Assembly: GCA_900768135.1 (NCBI GenBank)
Contig: CAAGBT010000055.1
Location: 124,001 to 188,000, forward strand
Direction of reading: 5' to 3'
Source of the DNA: an uncultured Oscillospiraceae bacterium
GTDB taxonomy: Bacteria > Bacillota > Clostridia > Oscillospirales > Oscillospiraceae
DNA: 64,000 nucleotides
The notes beneath the pieces are model-generated. The model saw nothing but the letters and a program-made list of their open reading frames with translations. It made no database searches and was not told the origin of the DNA. Of this stretch, positions 43,060 to 51,593 are shown piece by piece. Within the stretch, counting starts at the first letter, position 1; the number at the start of each line of letters is the position of its first letter. The position numbers and the translations under genes are program-made.

Positions 43060-43794
43060 ATGAAAAAGGTCGCATTGGTCACAGGCGCATCGCGCGGCAT
43101 CGGGCGCGCGGTCGCGTATCAGCTGGCGCAGGACGGCTATGCCGTATGCGTCAACTATTATGAGCGGAAGGATAAAGCGGACGAGCTTGTTGCGCTGCTG
43201 CGGCGCGAGGGACGAGACGCCATCGCTGTGCAGGCGGACGTGTCGGTGCGCACGCAGGTGGACGCCATGGTCGCGCAGTGCGGGCGCGAGCTGGGGCAGG
43301 CGACGCTGCTGGTGAACAACGCGGGCGTTGCCGGGCAGGCGCTGTTCCAGGACGTGACGGACGAGCTGTGGGACCGCTACTTCGGAGTGAACCTCTGCGG
43401 CGCGCGCAACGCCATTCAGGCGGTGCTGCCGGGAATGCTGCACGAAAAGCGCGGCTGCATCGTCAACGTCTCCTCCATCTGGGGCCAGCACGGCGCATCG
43501 TGCGAGGTGGTCTATTCCTGCACGAAGCACGCCCTCATCGGGCTGACCCGCTCCCTTGCCATGGAGCTTGCACCCAGCGGCATCCGCGTCAACTGCGTCG
43601 CCCCCGGCGTGATCGATACCGACATGGTCCGCGTGCTGGGCGAGGAAACGCTGCGCGAGCTTGCCGAGCAGACGCCGCTCGGCCGTCTCGGCAGGCCGGA
43701 GGACATCGCCGCGGCGGTATCGTACCTTGCCTCGGACAAAGCGTCGTTCATCACGGGGCAGGTGCTGGCGGTGGATGGGGCGTTCCTGCTCTGA
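43060..43794 (+). CDS. SDR-family oxidoreductase (FabG-like)
   Basis: A 244-residue short-chain dehydrogenase with cofactor motif TGASRGIG, structural NNAG, catalytic Ser in VNVSS, and YSCTK active site. Closest in style to 3-oxoacyl-ACP reductase (FabG). It stands alone rather than in a fab cluster, so it may reduce another keto substrate. The Ser-Tyr-Lys triad is intact, so it should be active. GGAGGA precedes the ATG. It converges on dut, one nt apart. Confidence 0.85.
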   Translation: MKKVALVTGASRGIGRAVAYQLAQDGYAVCVNYYERKDKADELVALLRREGRDAIAVQADVSVRTQVDAMVAQCGRELGQATLLVNNAGVAGQALFQDVTDELWDRYFGVNLCGARNAIQAVLPGMLHEKRGCIVNVSSIWGQHGASCEVVYSCTKHALIGLTRSLAMELAPSGIRVNCVAPGVIDTDMVRVLGEETLRELAEQTPLGRLGRPEDIAAAVSYLASDKASFITGQVLAVDGAFLL

Positions 43795-43795
43795 G

Positions 43796-44239
43796 TCAGC
43801 GCCCGGTGCTGCCAAAGCCGCCTTCGCCGCGCGCGGTGCCGGGAAGCGCATCAGTCTCTTCAAATTCCATGGGCAGGAACGGCAGCAGCACAAGCTGCGC
43901 GATGCGGTCGCCATGGCGGATGACGCGCTCCTCCCCGCTGTCGTTATGCAGGGCGACCATGCACTCGCCGCGGTAGTCGCTGTCGATCACGCCCGTGCAG
44001 TTTGCCGGACGCAGCCCCTGCTTTGCAGCCAGCCCGCTGCGGGCAAAGACCGCGCCGAACGTCCCCTCCGGCAGGGCGAAGGAAAGCCCTGTGTGCAGCA
44101 TCAGCGTGCGGTGCGGGGGGATGGAAACAGCTTCGTCGCCGTCAAGGCAGGCGCACAGGTCGTAGCCGGCGGCGAATGCCGAACCGCGCGTGGGCAGCGT
44201 TGCGTCCGCGCGGAGCTTTTTGATTTGTACCATGGCCAT
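43796..44239 (-). CDS. dut: dUTP diphosphatase
   Basis: A 147-residue trimeric dUTPase that hydrolyses dUTP to dUMP and diphosphate, keeping uracil out of DNA and feeding thymidylate synthesis. All five motifs are visible: AAGYDL, FARSGLA, GVIDSDYRGE, RIAQLVLLP and RGEGGFGSTG. AGGAGG lies 9 nt before the ATG at 44239; the next Met is two codons later. The gene is monocistronic with a near-consensus promoter. Confidence 0.95.
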   Translation of the reverse strand: MAMVQIKKLRADATLPTRGSAFAAGYDLCACLDGDEAVSIPPHRTLMLHTGLSFALPEGTFGAVFARSGLAAKQGLRPANCTGVIDSDYRGECMVALHNDSGEERVIRHGDRIAQLVLLPFLPMEFEETDALPGTARGEGGFGSTGR

Positions 44240-44270
44240 AAAGGGAAGCCTCCTTGTTGTTGATATGCTC

Positions 44271-44299
44271 ATTATAATTCCCGCGCGGGGCAAAAGCAA
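44271..44299 (-). promoter_or_regulatory. SigA-type promoter of dut
   Basis: Minus strand TTGCTT (44299-44294), 17-nt spacer, TATAAT (44276-44271). Confidence 0.8.
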
Positions 44300-44342
44300 G
44301 CGGGCGGCTCCGGCAGGATATGCCGGCAGGAAGAAATTGCCC

Positions 44343-44371
44343 TTGCAAAATGCAGAAAGTTCTGCTAATAT
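44343..44371 (+). promoter_or_regulatory. SigA-type promoter
   Basis: TTGCAA (44343-44348), 17-nt spacer, TAATAT (44366-44371); a TATACT at 44369-44374 overlaps. Confidence 0.6.
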
Positions 44372-44440
44372 ACTATGATGTAATGTTTCCGCCCACTGCT
44401 GGCGCTTACAAAACGACACCCTTTTTGGAGGTTCGGATAG

Positions 44441-45214
44441 ATGGCAAAGAACAATAAGCGCGCGGCGCACACGAACAGGAGCGACCGCAATGTCAACCGC
44501 GCAATGATCCTGCTGATGCTCGGCATCATCGTTGAGTGCTATCTGCTGGTGATGAACACCTATTACGTAAAAGGAGCGGTCGGCCAGGTGCTGACGGCGA
44601 TGAACGTACTCAAGATGCTGTACTATGTTGGCTGCGCGCTGTTCGGCGCGGGGCTTGTATTCTGGGTCATGCGCAAAACGCGGACGCGCATTGCACCCGC
44701 CGCGCCGTGGCTTTTGTGCGCCGGCTTCTTCTTTTCCGTTTCCTCGCAAATCATGCTCAAGATCTATCCGCAGGGAACGAAGCTCATGTGCGTTTTGGTC
44801 CCCGTGGCGATGCTGCTGGGCATTATCTTCCTGCTCTACCCGCGCGAGTTTTCCGTGCAGGCCCTCGCGCTTACAGCCGCGCTGATGGCAATGTACCTTA
44901 TCCATCGCGGCAGCGGGGTGGAGAGCTGGGGCGGCATCGTGACCGGGTGCAGCGTCTTCGCGGCCTGCGCCGTGGCTGTGCTGGCGATCGCCGTTTTTAA
45001 GGCGGGGAAGGACGATGGCAGGCTGAAGCGGCTGGGCGGAGTGCGCATCGTGTCGCAGGGCGCGGATTACCGCCTGATCTATGCAGTGCTTGCCGTGTGC
45101 TTTGCGGTGATTATTGCGGCGCTGCTGGTCGCGTCCATCGCTTATTACGCGCTCTGGGCGCTGGCGATCGCCGCGTTCCTGCTCGCTGTGTACTACACAG
45201 TGAAGATGATGTGA
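44441..45214 (+). CDS. Polytopic membrane protein, unknown
   Basis: A 257-residue protein with a basic N-terminus (MAKNNKRAAHTNRSDRN) and about seven membrane helices. No catalytic motif is seen. A soluble loop (KAGKDDGRLKRLGGVRIV) separates the last two helices from the rest. TTTGGAGG precedes the ATG. It is transcribed on its own and ends in a hairpin. Function unknown. Confidence 0.72.
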   Translation: MAKNNKRAAHTNRSDRNVNRAMILLMLGIIVECYLLVMNTYYVKGAVGQVLTAMNVLKMLYYVGCALFGAGLVFWVMRKTRTRIAPAAPWLLCAGFFFSVSSQIMLKIYPQGTKLMCVLVPVAMLLGIIFLLYPREFSVQALALTAALMAMYLIHRGSGVESWGGIVTGCSVFAACAVAVLAIAVFKAGKDDGRLKRLGGVRIVSQGADYRLIYAVLAVCFAVIIAALLVASIAYYALWALAIAAFLLAVYYTVKMM

Positions 45215-45230
45215 GTACAAATCCGAGAAA

Positions 45231-45261
45231 AAGGCCGCCGGTCCGCAGGACCGACGGCCTT
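45231..45261 (+). terminator. Hairpin, possible terminator
   Basis: 14-bp stem with one C-A mismatch (45231-45244 with 45248-45261). The T-run is weak. Confidence 0.55.
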
Positions 45262-45338
45262 GACTTCTGAACTGAAGGAAAAACGGGCCGCGCTGCACCG
45301 GATGCGGCGGGCTGTAAAAAAAGAAAGGAGAACAACGT

Positions 45339-46751
45339 ATGATTCGATTTGGGACCGGCGGATGGCGCGCCATCATTGCCGACGGCTTTACCAAGGAGAA
45401 TATCCGTCTGCTGATGGCGGGCCTGTGCAGGCTGATGCAGGACGAGGGCCACGCGGGCGCGGAAATCTGCGTGGGCTATGACCGGCGCTTTTTGTCCAAG
45501 GAATCCGCTCACTGGGCGGCGGAGGTGCTGGCGGGCTACGGCTTCCGTCCCTATGTCATCAACCGCTCCAGCCCCACGCCGCTGATGATGTTCACCGTCA
45601 AAAGGCGCGCAATGCCCTACGGCATTGCCGTCACGGCCAGCCATAACCCCGCCATCTATAATGGCATCAAGGTCTTTACCGCCGGCGGGCGCGACGCCGA
45701 TAAGGACGTAACGAACCGCATTGAAGCCGAGATCGCCCGGCTTTCGCCCTCGGACGTTAAAAGCGTGGACTATGACGAGGCGCTCGCGCGCGGTCTGATC
45801 ACCGAAGGAAATCCCACGAACGAATACCTCGACAGCGTGCTGTCCGCAGTGAATGTGGAGGCGATCAAAAGGGCGGGACTGCGCATCGGCTTCGATCCCA
45901 TGTACGGCGTGAGCTGGTCGTGCCTGAGTATGCTGCTCACGACCTGCCGCTGCGACCTCGAGGTCATCCACGACCGCCACGACACGCTCTTCGGCGGCAA
46001 GCTCCCCGCGCCGAACGTGGACACGCTCAAGCCGCTGGCGGCGCTGGTGCTTGACAGGCACTGCGACCTCGGCATTGCGACGGACGGCGACGCCGACCGT
46101 CTTGGCGTGATCGACAACGAGGGACAATTCATTCACCCGAACAAGCTGCTCGTGCTGCTCTATTACTACCTTGTCAAATACCGCGGCTGGCAGGGGCCGT
46201 GCGTGCGCAATAATTCCACCTCCCACCTGCTCGACCGTGTGGCCGAGGGACTGGGGCAGAAGTGCTATGAGGTGCCGGTCGGCTTTAAATGGGTCTCGGC
46301 AAAGATGGCGGAGACGGACGCGATCATCGGCGGCGAATCCTCCGGCGGTATGGCCGTGCGCGGGCATATCTCCGGGAAGGACGGAATCTATGCCGCGGCG
46401 CTGCTGGTGGAGATGCTGGCGGTGACGGGGAAGTCCGTTTCCCAGCTGTTCGCTGAGATCACCGCGCAGTACGGCAATCCCTGCTGGGCCGAGGCCGACT
46501 TCCGCATGACGCCCAGGCGCAAAGAGAAGCTGCGTGAGCTGTTGTTCACGGAGGAAAAGATCCCCGATTTCGGTACGGATATTGGCCACATCAGCCGCGA
46601 GGACGGCTGCAAAGTATATTTTGCCGACGGCAGCTGGGTCATCTGCCGCTTTTCCGGCACGGAGCCGCTGCTGCGCATGGCTGCCGAAGCGGACACACGG
46701 GAACGCGCCGAGGGCTATATCAGGGCCTGGTGCGCGCTGCTGGAGCTGTAA
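45339..46751 (+). CDS. Phosphohexomutase (PGM/PMM)
   Basis: A 470-residue alpha-phosphohexomutase: FGTGGWRA at the start, catalytic serine loop TASHNPAIYNGIKVF, Mg2+ loop ATDGDADRLG, sugar loop GGESSGGM, phosphate loop RFSGTEPLLR. It is shorter and divergent from the mutase at 15899. It starts an operon with nagB and nagA (11 nt and 12 nt gaps), so it may act on amino-sugar or glucose phosphates. Not GlmM by length and motif: GlmM has its own TASHN region but a different N-terminus; substrate left open. Confidence 0.9.
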   Translation: MIRFGTGGWRAIIADGFTKENIRLLMAGLCRLMQDEGHAGAEICVGYDRRFLSKESAHWAAEVLAGYGFRPYVINRSSPTPLMMFTVKRRAMPYGIAVTASHNPAIYNGIKVFTAGGRDADKDVTNRIEAEIARLSPSDVKSVDYDEALARGLITEGNPTNEYLDSVLSAVNVEAIKRAGLRIGFDPMYGVSWSCLSMLLTTCRCDLEVIHDRHDTLFGGKLPAPNVDTLKPLAALVLDRHCDLGIATDGDADRLGVIDNEGQFIHPNKLLVLLYYYLVKYRGWQGPCVRNNSTSHLLDRVAEGLGQKCYEVPVGFKWVSAKMAETDAIIGGESSGGMAVRGHISGKDGIYAAALLVEMLAVTGKSVSQLFAEITAQYGNPCWAEADFRMTPRRKEKLRELLFTEEKIPDFGTDIGHISREDGCKVYFADGSWVICRFSGTEPLLRMAAEADTRERAEGYIRAWCALLEL

Positions 46752-46762
46752 GGAGGCTGCTG

Positions 46763-47503
46763 ATGCTTCATCTGAAAATTCTGAGAGCGGAGACGCGGGA
46801 AGAGGTGGGAGATCTTGCTGCCGACCAGTTTCAGGAGGTCATCTCCGCCAAACCCGCGTGCGTGCTGGGGCTGGCCACCGGCTCCACGCCGCTGCCGCTC
46901 TACCGCGAGCTGATCGCGCGCGAGCGCGCAGGACTGATCGACTTCCGCCGTGTGCGGACCGTGAATCTGGACGAGTATAAGGGCCTTTCGCCCGAGCATC
47001 CGCAAAGCTATCGCCGCTTCATGCAGGAGAATCTGTTCGACCATATTGCCATCCTTCCCGAGAACACCATGGTACCCGACGGGCTGACGGACGACGTCGA
47101 AAAGATGTGCATGGACTATGAGCGTGCCATTGAGGACTGGGGCGGCGTGGATCTGCAGCTGCTCGGCCTCGGCCACGACGGACACATCGGCTTCAACGAA
47201 CCCTGTGGCCACTTTCCCAGCTGGACGCACGAGGTCGCGCTGACCGAATCGACCCGCCGCGCGAACGCCCGCTTTTTCACAAGCGAGGACGAGGTCCCCC
47301 GTGCCGCCTACACCATGGGCATCGGCACGGTAATGGCCTCGCGCAGCGTGCTGATCTTAGTCACCGGCGCGGACAAGGCGGAAGTGCTGCGCAAGGCGTT
47401 CTTCGGCCCTGTAACGCCATGGGTGCCGGCGTCCATCCTGCAGTTCCATCAGGACGTGACGCTCATCTGCGACCGCGCCGCGTGGGAGGGCGCGAATATC
47501 TGA
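46763..47503 (+). CDS. nagB: Glucosamine-6-phosphate deaminase
   Basis: A 246-residue enzyme converting glucosamine 6-phosphate to fructose 6-phosphate and ammonia. Motifs GLATGSTPLPLYREL (phosphate binding), TVNLDEYKGL (catalytic Asp), and LGLGHDGHIGFNEP. AAGGAGG precedes the ATG. It works opposite to GlmS (59885) and follows NagA in N-acetylglucosamine catabolism. Confidence 0.95.
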   Translation: MLHLKILRAETREEVGDLAADQFQEVISAKPACVLGLATGSTPLPLYRELIARERAGLIDFRRVRTVNLDEYKGLSPEHPQSYRRFMQENLFDHIAILPENTMVPDGLTDDVEKMCMDYERAIEDWGGVDLQLLGLGHDGHIGFNEPCGHFPSWTHEVALTESTRRANARFFTSEDEVPRAAYTMGIGTVMASRSVLILVTGADKAEVLRKAFFGPVTPWVPASILQFHQDVTLICDRAAWEGANI

Positions 47504-47515
47504 GGAGGCGGGACG

Positions 47516-48655
47516 ATGCGATTTGAAAACGGGACGATCTTTGTAGACGGCCGCTTTGTCTGCGGCGGGTTTTCCGTGAAAGACGGGCGCTTTGCCCGCG
47601 TGCTGGAAGATCCCTTTCCGGATGAGACGCGCACCGATCTTTGCGGCGCGCTTGTTATTCCGGGGCTGGTGGATATCCACACGCACGGCAATTCCGGCGC
47701 AGATTTTTCCGATGGGAACGACGCGGGGCTTGCGGCAATGGCGCGCTATCTTGCCGCACACGGTGTGACAAGCTTTGCGCCCGCTTCGATGACGCTGCCG
47801 TACAGCGTGCTGGAAACGGCGTTCCGCACCGCGGTGCGGCTGCACCGTGCGCCTGCGGAAAACGCCGCGCGCCTGATGGGGATCCAGATGGAAGGTCCGT
47901 TCTTTTCCGAAAAGAAAAAGGGCGCGCAGAATGCAGACTATCTGCGCCTGCCGGACTACGACGCCTTCGCGCGGCTTTATGACGCGGCGGAGGGCCTGCT
48001 GCGCATTGTGGACATTGCACCCGAGCTTGCGGGCGCGGCGGAATTCACGCGCCGCGCGGCGCAGAAGTGCTGCGTGTCCGTGGCGCATACGGACGCAGAC
48101 TATGAGGAGGCTGCAGCTGTGTTTGACGCGGGGGCGACGCACCTGACGCACCTTTACAACGCCATGCCCGGCATCCATCACCGCCGGCCCGGGCCGATCG
48201 GCGCGGCCTCGGAGCGGGAGAGCGTCATTGCCGAGCTGATCTGCGATGGGCATCACGTCCACCCCAGCGCCGTACGCATGGCGTTCCGGCTGTTTCCCGG
48301 GCGTATCTGCCTGATCTCCGATGCGCTGCGCTGCTGCGGGATGCCGGACGGACGGTACACGCTCGGCGGGCAGGATGTATTTCTCGAGGGCGGCGTGGCG
48401 CGGCTTGCGGACGGCACGATTGCGGGAAGCGCGGCAAACCTTTACGACTGTATGCGCAATGCCGTTGCCTTCGGCGTTGCGCGCGAGCAGGCGGTCCTGT
48501 CAGCCACGCTCGTTCCCGCGCGCGAGATCGGGCGGGAAGGCGAGATCGGCTCGATCCGCAGCGGCGCGCTGGCCGATTTTGTCGTGTGCGGCGAGGATCT
48601 TGCCCGCAGGGCCGTCTATCTCGGCGGGAAAGCGGTATGCGGCCCGAGCGTATGA
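47516..48655 (+). CDS. nagA: N-acetylglucosamine-6-phosphate deacetylase
   Basis: A 379-residue amidohydrolase that deacetylates N-acetylglucosamine 6-phosphate. Motifs: VDIHTHG (metal ligands), QMEGPFF, THLYNAMPG, and catalytic Asp in LISDALR. GAGGAGG precedes the ATG. No N-acetylglucosamine transporter or NagR-type regulator lies beside it; the cell may use cell-wall recycling products or import them with another system. Confidence 0.95.
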   Translation: MRFENGTIFVDGRFVCGGFSVKDGRFARVLEDPFPDETRTDLCGALVIPGLVDIHTHGNSGADFSDGNDAGLAAMARYLAAHGVTSFAPASMTLPYSVLETAFRTAVRLHRAPAENAARLMGIQMEGPFFSEKKKGAQNADYLRLPDYDAFARLYDAAEGLLRIVDIAPELAGAAEFTRRAAQKCCVSVAHTDADYEEAAAVFDAGATHLTHLYNAMPGIHHRRPGPIGAASERESVIAELICDGHHVHPSAVRMAFRLFPGRICLISDALRCCGMPDGRYTLGGQDVFLEGGVARLADGTIAGSAANLYDCMRNAVAFGVAREQAVLSATLVPAREIGREGEIGSIRSGALADFVVCGEDLARRAVYLGGKAVCGPSV

Positions 48656-48692
48656 GACAAAGGGGCGGCGGTCCCCGCATTGACGGTATCAT

Positions 48693-48734
48693 GAAGAAAC
48701 CCCTGCGCGCCATGCGGCGCGCAGGGGTTTCTTC
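48693..48734. terminator. Bidirectional terminator
   Basis: 18-bp perfect stem (48693-48710 with 48717-48734), half-site GAAGAAACCCCTGCGCGC, between convergent nagA and recR. Confidence 0.85.
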
Positions 48735-48737
48735 TGC

Positions 48738-49337
48738 TCAGATATCGCGGCGGCCTTCCAGCGCGCGCATGAGCGTTGCATCGTCGGCAAATTCCAGATG
48801 CCCGCCCACGGGGATGCCGTAGGCAAGGCGCGTGACGCGCACGCCGAACGGGCGCAGAAGGCGGGCAAGGTACATGGCCGTTGCTTCGCCCTCAGTGTCG
48901 GGGTTCGTGGCCATGATGACCTCCTCCACGCCGCCCTGCGCCACGCGGTCCAAAAGCGGCCTGATCTCCAGATCGTCCGGCCCCACATGGTTCATCGGCG
49001 AGATGACGCCATGCAGCACATGATAGCGGCCGTTGTACTCGCGCGCGCGCTCGATGGCGACCACATCGCGCGGGTCGGCCACCACGCAGATAACGTGTTC
49101 GTCGCGCTTGGGGGACGAGCAGATGGGACAGAGTCCCCCATCGGTCAGGTTGCGGCAAACAGGGCAGCAGGTCACGGTGCGCTTGGCCTCGATGATCGCG
49201 TCGGCAAAGGCCCGGGCATCGTCCTCCGGCAGGCTCAGCACGAAAAAGGCAAGGCGCTGCGCGCTTTTGCTGCCGATGCCGGGCAGGCGCGCAAATTGTT
49301 CCACAAGCTTTTCCAGCGCTGCGGGAAAGTATTCCAT
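48738..49337 (-). CDS. recR: Recombination protein RecR
   Basis: A 199-residue protein that with RecO loads RecA at single-strand gaps. N-terminal helix-hairpin-helix (LPGIGSKSAQRLAF), four-Cys zinc finger (CPVCRNLTDGGLCPICS) and Toprim domain (VVADPRDVVAIERA, ATNPDTEGEATA). In Bacillus recR follows dnaX and yaaK; here it follows rpe after 4 nt, so the usual linkage has been broken. Confidence 0.96.
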   Translation of the reverse strand: MEYFPAALEKLVEQFARLPGIGSKSAQRLAFFVLSLPEDDARAFADAIIEAKRTVTCCPVCRNLTDGGLCPICSSPKRDEHVICVVADPRDVVAIERAREYNGRYHVLHGVISPMNHVGPDDLEIRPLLDRVAQGGVEEVIMATNPDTEGEATAMYLARLLRPFGVRVTRLAYGIPVGGHLEFADDATLMRALEGRRDI

Positions 49338-49341
49338 GGGT

Positions 49342-49989
49342 TCAACCTCTCAGCTCTTTGATCTTGGCGGGAATATCGGCGGCCTTGTAGACGGCGGAGC
49401 CGGCGACCAGCACGTCCGCACCCGCCTCGATGCAGGTCTTACACGTCACAGCGTCCACGCCGCCGTCCACCTCCAGCTCGCAGCGGGGGTTCTTCTCGCT
49501 GATCCAGCGGCGGATGGCGGCGACCTTGGGCATCATATCCGCCATGAATTTCTGCCCGCCGAAGCCCGGCTCTACGGTCATCACAAGGATGATGTCGCAT
49601 TTTTCAAGGAACGGAAGCACGGCCTCCGCGCGCGTGTTGGGCTTGATGACCACACCGGCGCGCTTGCCTTTGGCGTGGATCCTGTCGAGCGCAAGGTGGA
49701 TATTCTCCGGGGTGTCAGCCTCCACATGGCAGGTGACGAGATCTGCGCCCGCATCGCAGAACTGCTCCACATAGCGCTCGGGCTGTACGATCATCAGGTG
49801 AACGTCGATGGGCAGCGCCGTGCGCCTGCGGATGGATTGAAGCACGGGGATCCCGATGCTGATGTTGGGAACGAAGCAGCCGTCCATCACGTCGAAATGA
49901 ACGTAGTCGGCGGTGGCGATGGCCTCCACGCCGCGGCCCAGCTCGGCGAAATCAGCGGAGAGGATGGACGGCGCAATCTTGACAGACAT
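49342..49989 (-). CDS. rpe: Ribulose-phosphate 3-epimerase
   Basis: A 215-residue TIM-barrel enzyme interconverting ribulose and xylulose 5-phosphates. Motifs: IAPSILSADF at the start, HFDVMDGCFVPN, VDVHLM-like IDVHLMI, MTVEPGFGGQ, and VDGGVD. GGAGGG precedes the ATG. It can feed xylulose 5-phosphate to the phosphoketolase at 6739. Confidence 0.96.
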   Translation of the reverse strand: MSVKIAPSILSADFAELGRGVEAIATADYVHFDVMDGCFVPNISIGIPVLQSIRRRTALPIDVHLMIVQPERYVEQFCDAGADLVTCHVEADTPENIHLALDRIHAKGKRAGVVIKPNTRAEAVLPFLEKCDIILVMTVEPGFGGQKFMADMMPKVAAIRRWISEKNPRCELEVDGGVDAVTCKTCIEAGADVLVAGSAVYKAADIPAKIKELRG

Positions 49990-50024
49990 AATAACAGCCC
50001 TCCTGCATTTTTTCTCTGAACCGT

Positions 50025-50053
50025 ATTGTAGCAAAGCACTCTCACAAAATCAA
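50025..50053 (-). promoter_or_regulatory. SigA-type promoter of rpe-recR
   Basis: Minus strand TTGATT (50053-50048), 17-nt spacer, TACAAT (50030-50025). Confidence 0.75.
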
Positions 50054-50062
50054 TGCAAAAAA

Positions 50063-50129
50063 ATGTAAAATACACTTGACATTTGCGCGCGGCGGTGCTA
50101 TGCTCACAAATGTAAAGCAAGCTTGACTT
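50063..50129 (+). promoter_or_regulatory. XRE-gene promoter with two dyad operators
   Basis: TTGACA (50076-50081), 17-nt spacer, TATGCT (50099-50104). Dyad 1, ATGTAAA-N6-TTGACAT (50063-50082), covers the -35; dyad 2, ATGTAAA-N6-TTGACTT (50110-50129), lies just after the -10. The layout fits autorepression by the downstream XRE protein. Confidence 0.68.
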
Positions 50130-50149
50130 TTTGGAAACGGAGCAGATCG

Positions 50150-50353
50150 ATGAAAAACCGCATGGAAGAGAGAAGAAAGGAACGCGGCATGACGCAGCAG
50201 CAGCTTGCTGCGGCGCTCGGCGTCTCGCGCCAGACGATCATTTCGCTCGAGAGCGGGAAGTACAACCCGTCCATCCTGCTGGCGCACAGTATCGCACGGC
50301 TTTTTGACGCGCGCATCGAGGATATTTTCATTTTTGAGGAGGAAGAGGCATGA
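50150..50353 (+). CDS. XRE-family transcriptional regulator
   Basis: A 67-residue single-domain helix-turn-helix protein (MTQQQLAAALGVSRQTIISLE) ending in an acidic tail. Such minimal regulators bind short dyads as dimers. The start ATG follows GGAGCAG. Its stop overlaps the next gene (ATGA), a membrane protein, the typical pairing for this small family; the regulator presumably controls the pair. Confidence 0.92.
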   Translation: MKNRMEERRKERGMTQQQLAAALGVSRQTIISLESGKYNPSILLAHSIARLFDARIEDIFIFEEEEA

Positions 50354-50772
50354 AGGGTATGAATTTACAGGAGCAGAAAAAGTGCGGCATTCTGCTGACC
50401 GTCATCGGGCTTGTGATGTTTGCCATCGGATTTCTGCTCGGTGATGCGCACATGGGCGATTTTTACAGCGGCCTTGGCTGCGGCCTCTTTGTCTGCGGCG
50501 CGGTGCGGCTGCTGCGTGTTTACCGCCTGAGCCGCGACCCGGAAAAGGCGGCGGACTATGAGGCAATGCTCAAGGACGAACGCACGATCTATGTTGCGAG
50601 CAAGGCGCGCAGCATGACGTTTTTCATCTGCGTCTATGCCCAGCTCACGGCGGGACTGCTGGCGCTGCTGGTGTTTGACCAACCGATCATCGGGCAGGTG
50701 CTGTGTCTTGTGACCTGCGCGCAGTCGCTTATTTTTTGTGGGACTTATTGGTACTACAATAAGAAGTATTAA
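50350..50772 (+). CDS. Small polytopic membrane protein (DUF2178-like)
   Basis: A 140-residue protein with four predicted helices: about 14-32, 40-55, 90-108 and 112-132, with a charged loop at about 57-85 (YRLSRDPEKAADYEAMLKDE). The pattern resembles DUF2178 proteins, which often follow an XRE regulator. The function is unknown. Start overlaps the regulator stop by 4 nt. Confidence 0.78.
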   Translation: MKGMNLQEQKKCGILLTVIGLVMFAIGFLLGDAHMGDFYSGLGCGLFVCGAVRLLRVYRLSRDPEKAADYEAMLKDERTIYVASKARSMTFFICVYAQLTAGLLALLVFDQPIIGQVLCLVTCAQSLIFCGTYWYYNKKY

Positions 50773-50831
50773 AATGCTCCCGCACAGTGCGGGGACCAAG
50801 CCGCAGTTTCCAGTGATGGGAAATCGCAAAG

Positions 50832-50885
50832 TTGTAAACCTTTTAGAAAATAGAGGTTGACAGCATTCCACCGCCGTGCTATGAT
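50832..50885 (+). promoter_or_regulatory. BirA operator over bioY promoter
   Basis: TTGTAAACC (50832-50840), 14-nt spacer, GGTTGACA (50855-50862) is the bipartite biotin-operator pattern bound by BirA. The -35 TTGACA (50857-50862) overlaps it; 17 nt on is TATGAT (50880-50885). Biotin excess should repress bioY. Confidence 0.78.
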
Positions 50886-50919
50886 GGCTCCAGTTTTCTG
50901 AAAAAGGAGCTATCCCGCC

Positions 50920-51465
50920 ATGAAAAGGATCTCGACCCGCGAACTCATCTACTGCGCGCTGTTCGCCGCGCTGACCGCAATCGGCGCGTTCATCCACTTC
51001 CAGCTCTTCCAGGCGACCATCACGCTGCAATTCTTCTTCACCGCCATGGCGGGGCTGCTGCTTGGCGCGCGGCTCGGCGCGCTGTCGCAGCTGCTGTATG
51101 TGGCGCTGGGACTGGCGGGGCTGCCGATCTTTGCTGCGGGAGGCGGCTTCGGATATATTTTCAACCCGACGTTCGGCTTTCTGCTCGGCCTGATCCCCAC
51201 GGCGTGGGTCATCGGCAAGCTTGCGGAAAAGGACCGCTCCGTGCCGCGCCTGCTGCTGGCGTGCGCTGCAGGCCTTGCGGTGCTGTATCTCGTGGGGCTG
51301 CCCTATATCGCCCTGATCGTGAACGTTTACAAGGGCGGCGCGGTGGGCGCGATGACGCTGGCGACCGCCTATATGCTGCCGTATCTGCCGGGCGACTGCC
51401 TGAAGATCGCAATCAGCGTGATCCTTGCGCCGCGCATTCTGCGCGCGATGGAAAGAAATTCATAA
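50920..51465 (+). CDS. bioY: Biotin transporter BioY
   Basis: A 181-residue S-component of an ECF-type biotin importer, with six membrane helices. The family signature GGGFGYIFNPTFGFLLG (about residues 68-84) and the later LPYLPGDCLKI are present. No energising EcfAAT genes are adjacent, so it either shares a global module or works alone. AAAGGAG precedes the ATG. Regulated by a BirA operator. Confidence 0.95.
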   Translation: MKRISTRELIYCALFAALTAIGAFIHFQLFQATITLQFFFTAMAGLLLGARLGALSQLLYVALGLAGLPIFAAGGGFGYIFNPTFGFLLGLIPTAWVIGKLAEKDRSVPRLLLACAAGLAVLYLVGLPYIALIVNVYKGGAVGAMTLATAYMLPYLPGDCLKIAISVILAPRILRAMERNS

Positions 51466-51480
51466 AAAGTTTTTCAAAAT

Positions 51481-51494
51481 GTTGCAAATGCAAC
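51481..51494. promoter_or_regulatory. Palindrome before rubrerythrin
   Basis: GTTGCA-AA-TGCAAC, a perfect 6-2-6 palindrome between bioY and the rubrerythrin gene. Not a PerR box. Role unknown. Confidence 0.35.
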
Positions 51495-51593
51495 TTCTAT
51501 AAAGGGACGCAGACGTGGTAAACTAACGCCAGTAAAGCAAGAGACCCATTCAAACCGATTCAAATACAAATACTTTACTGGAGGTAAGGAATT

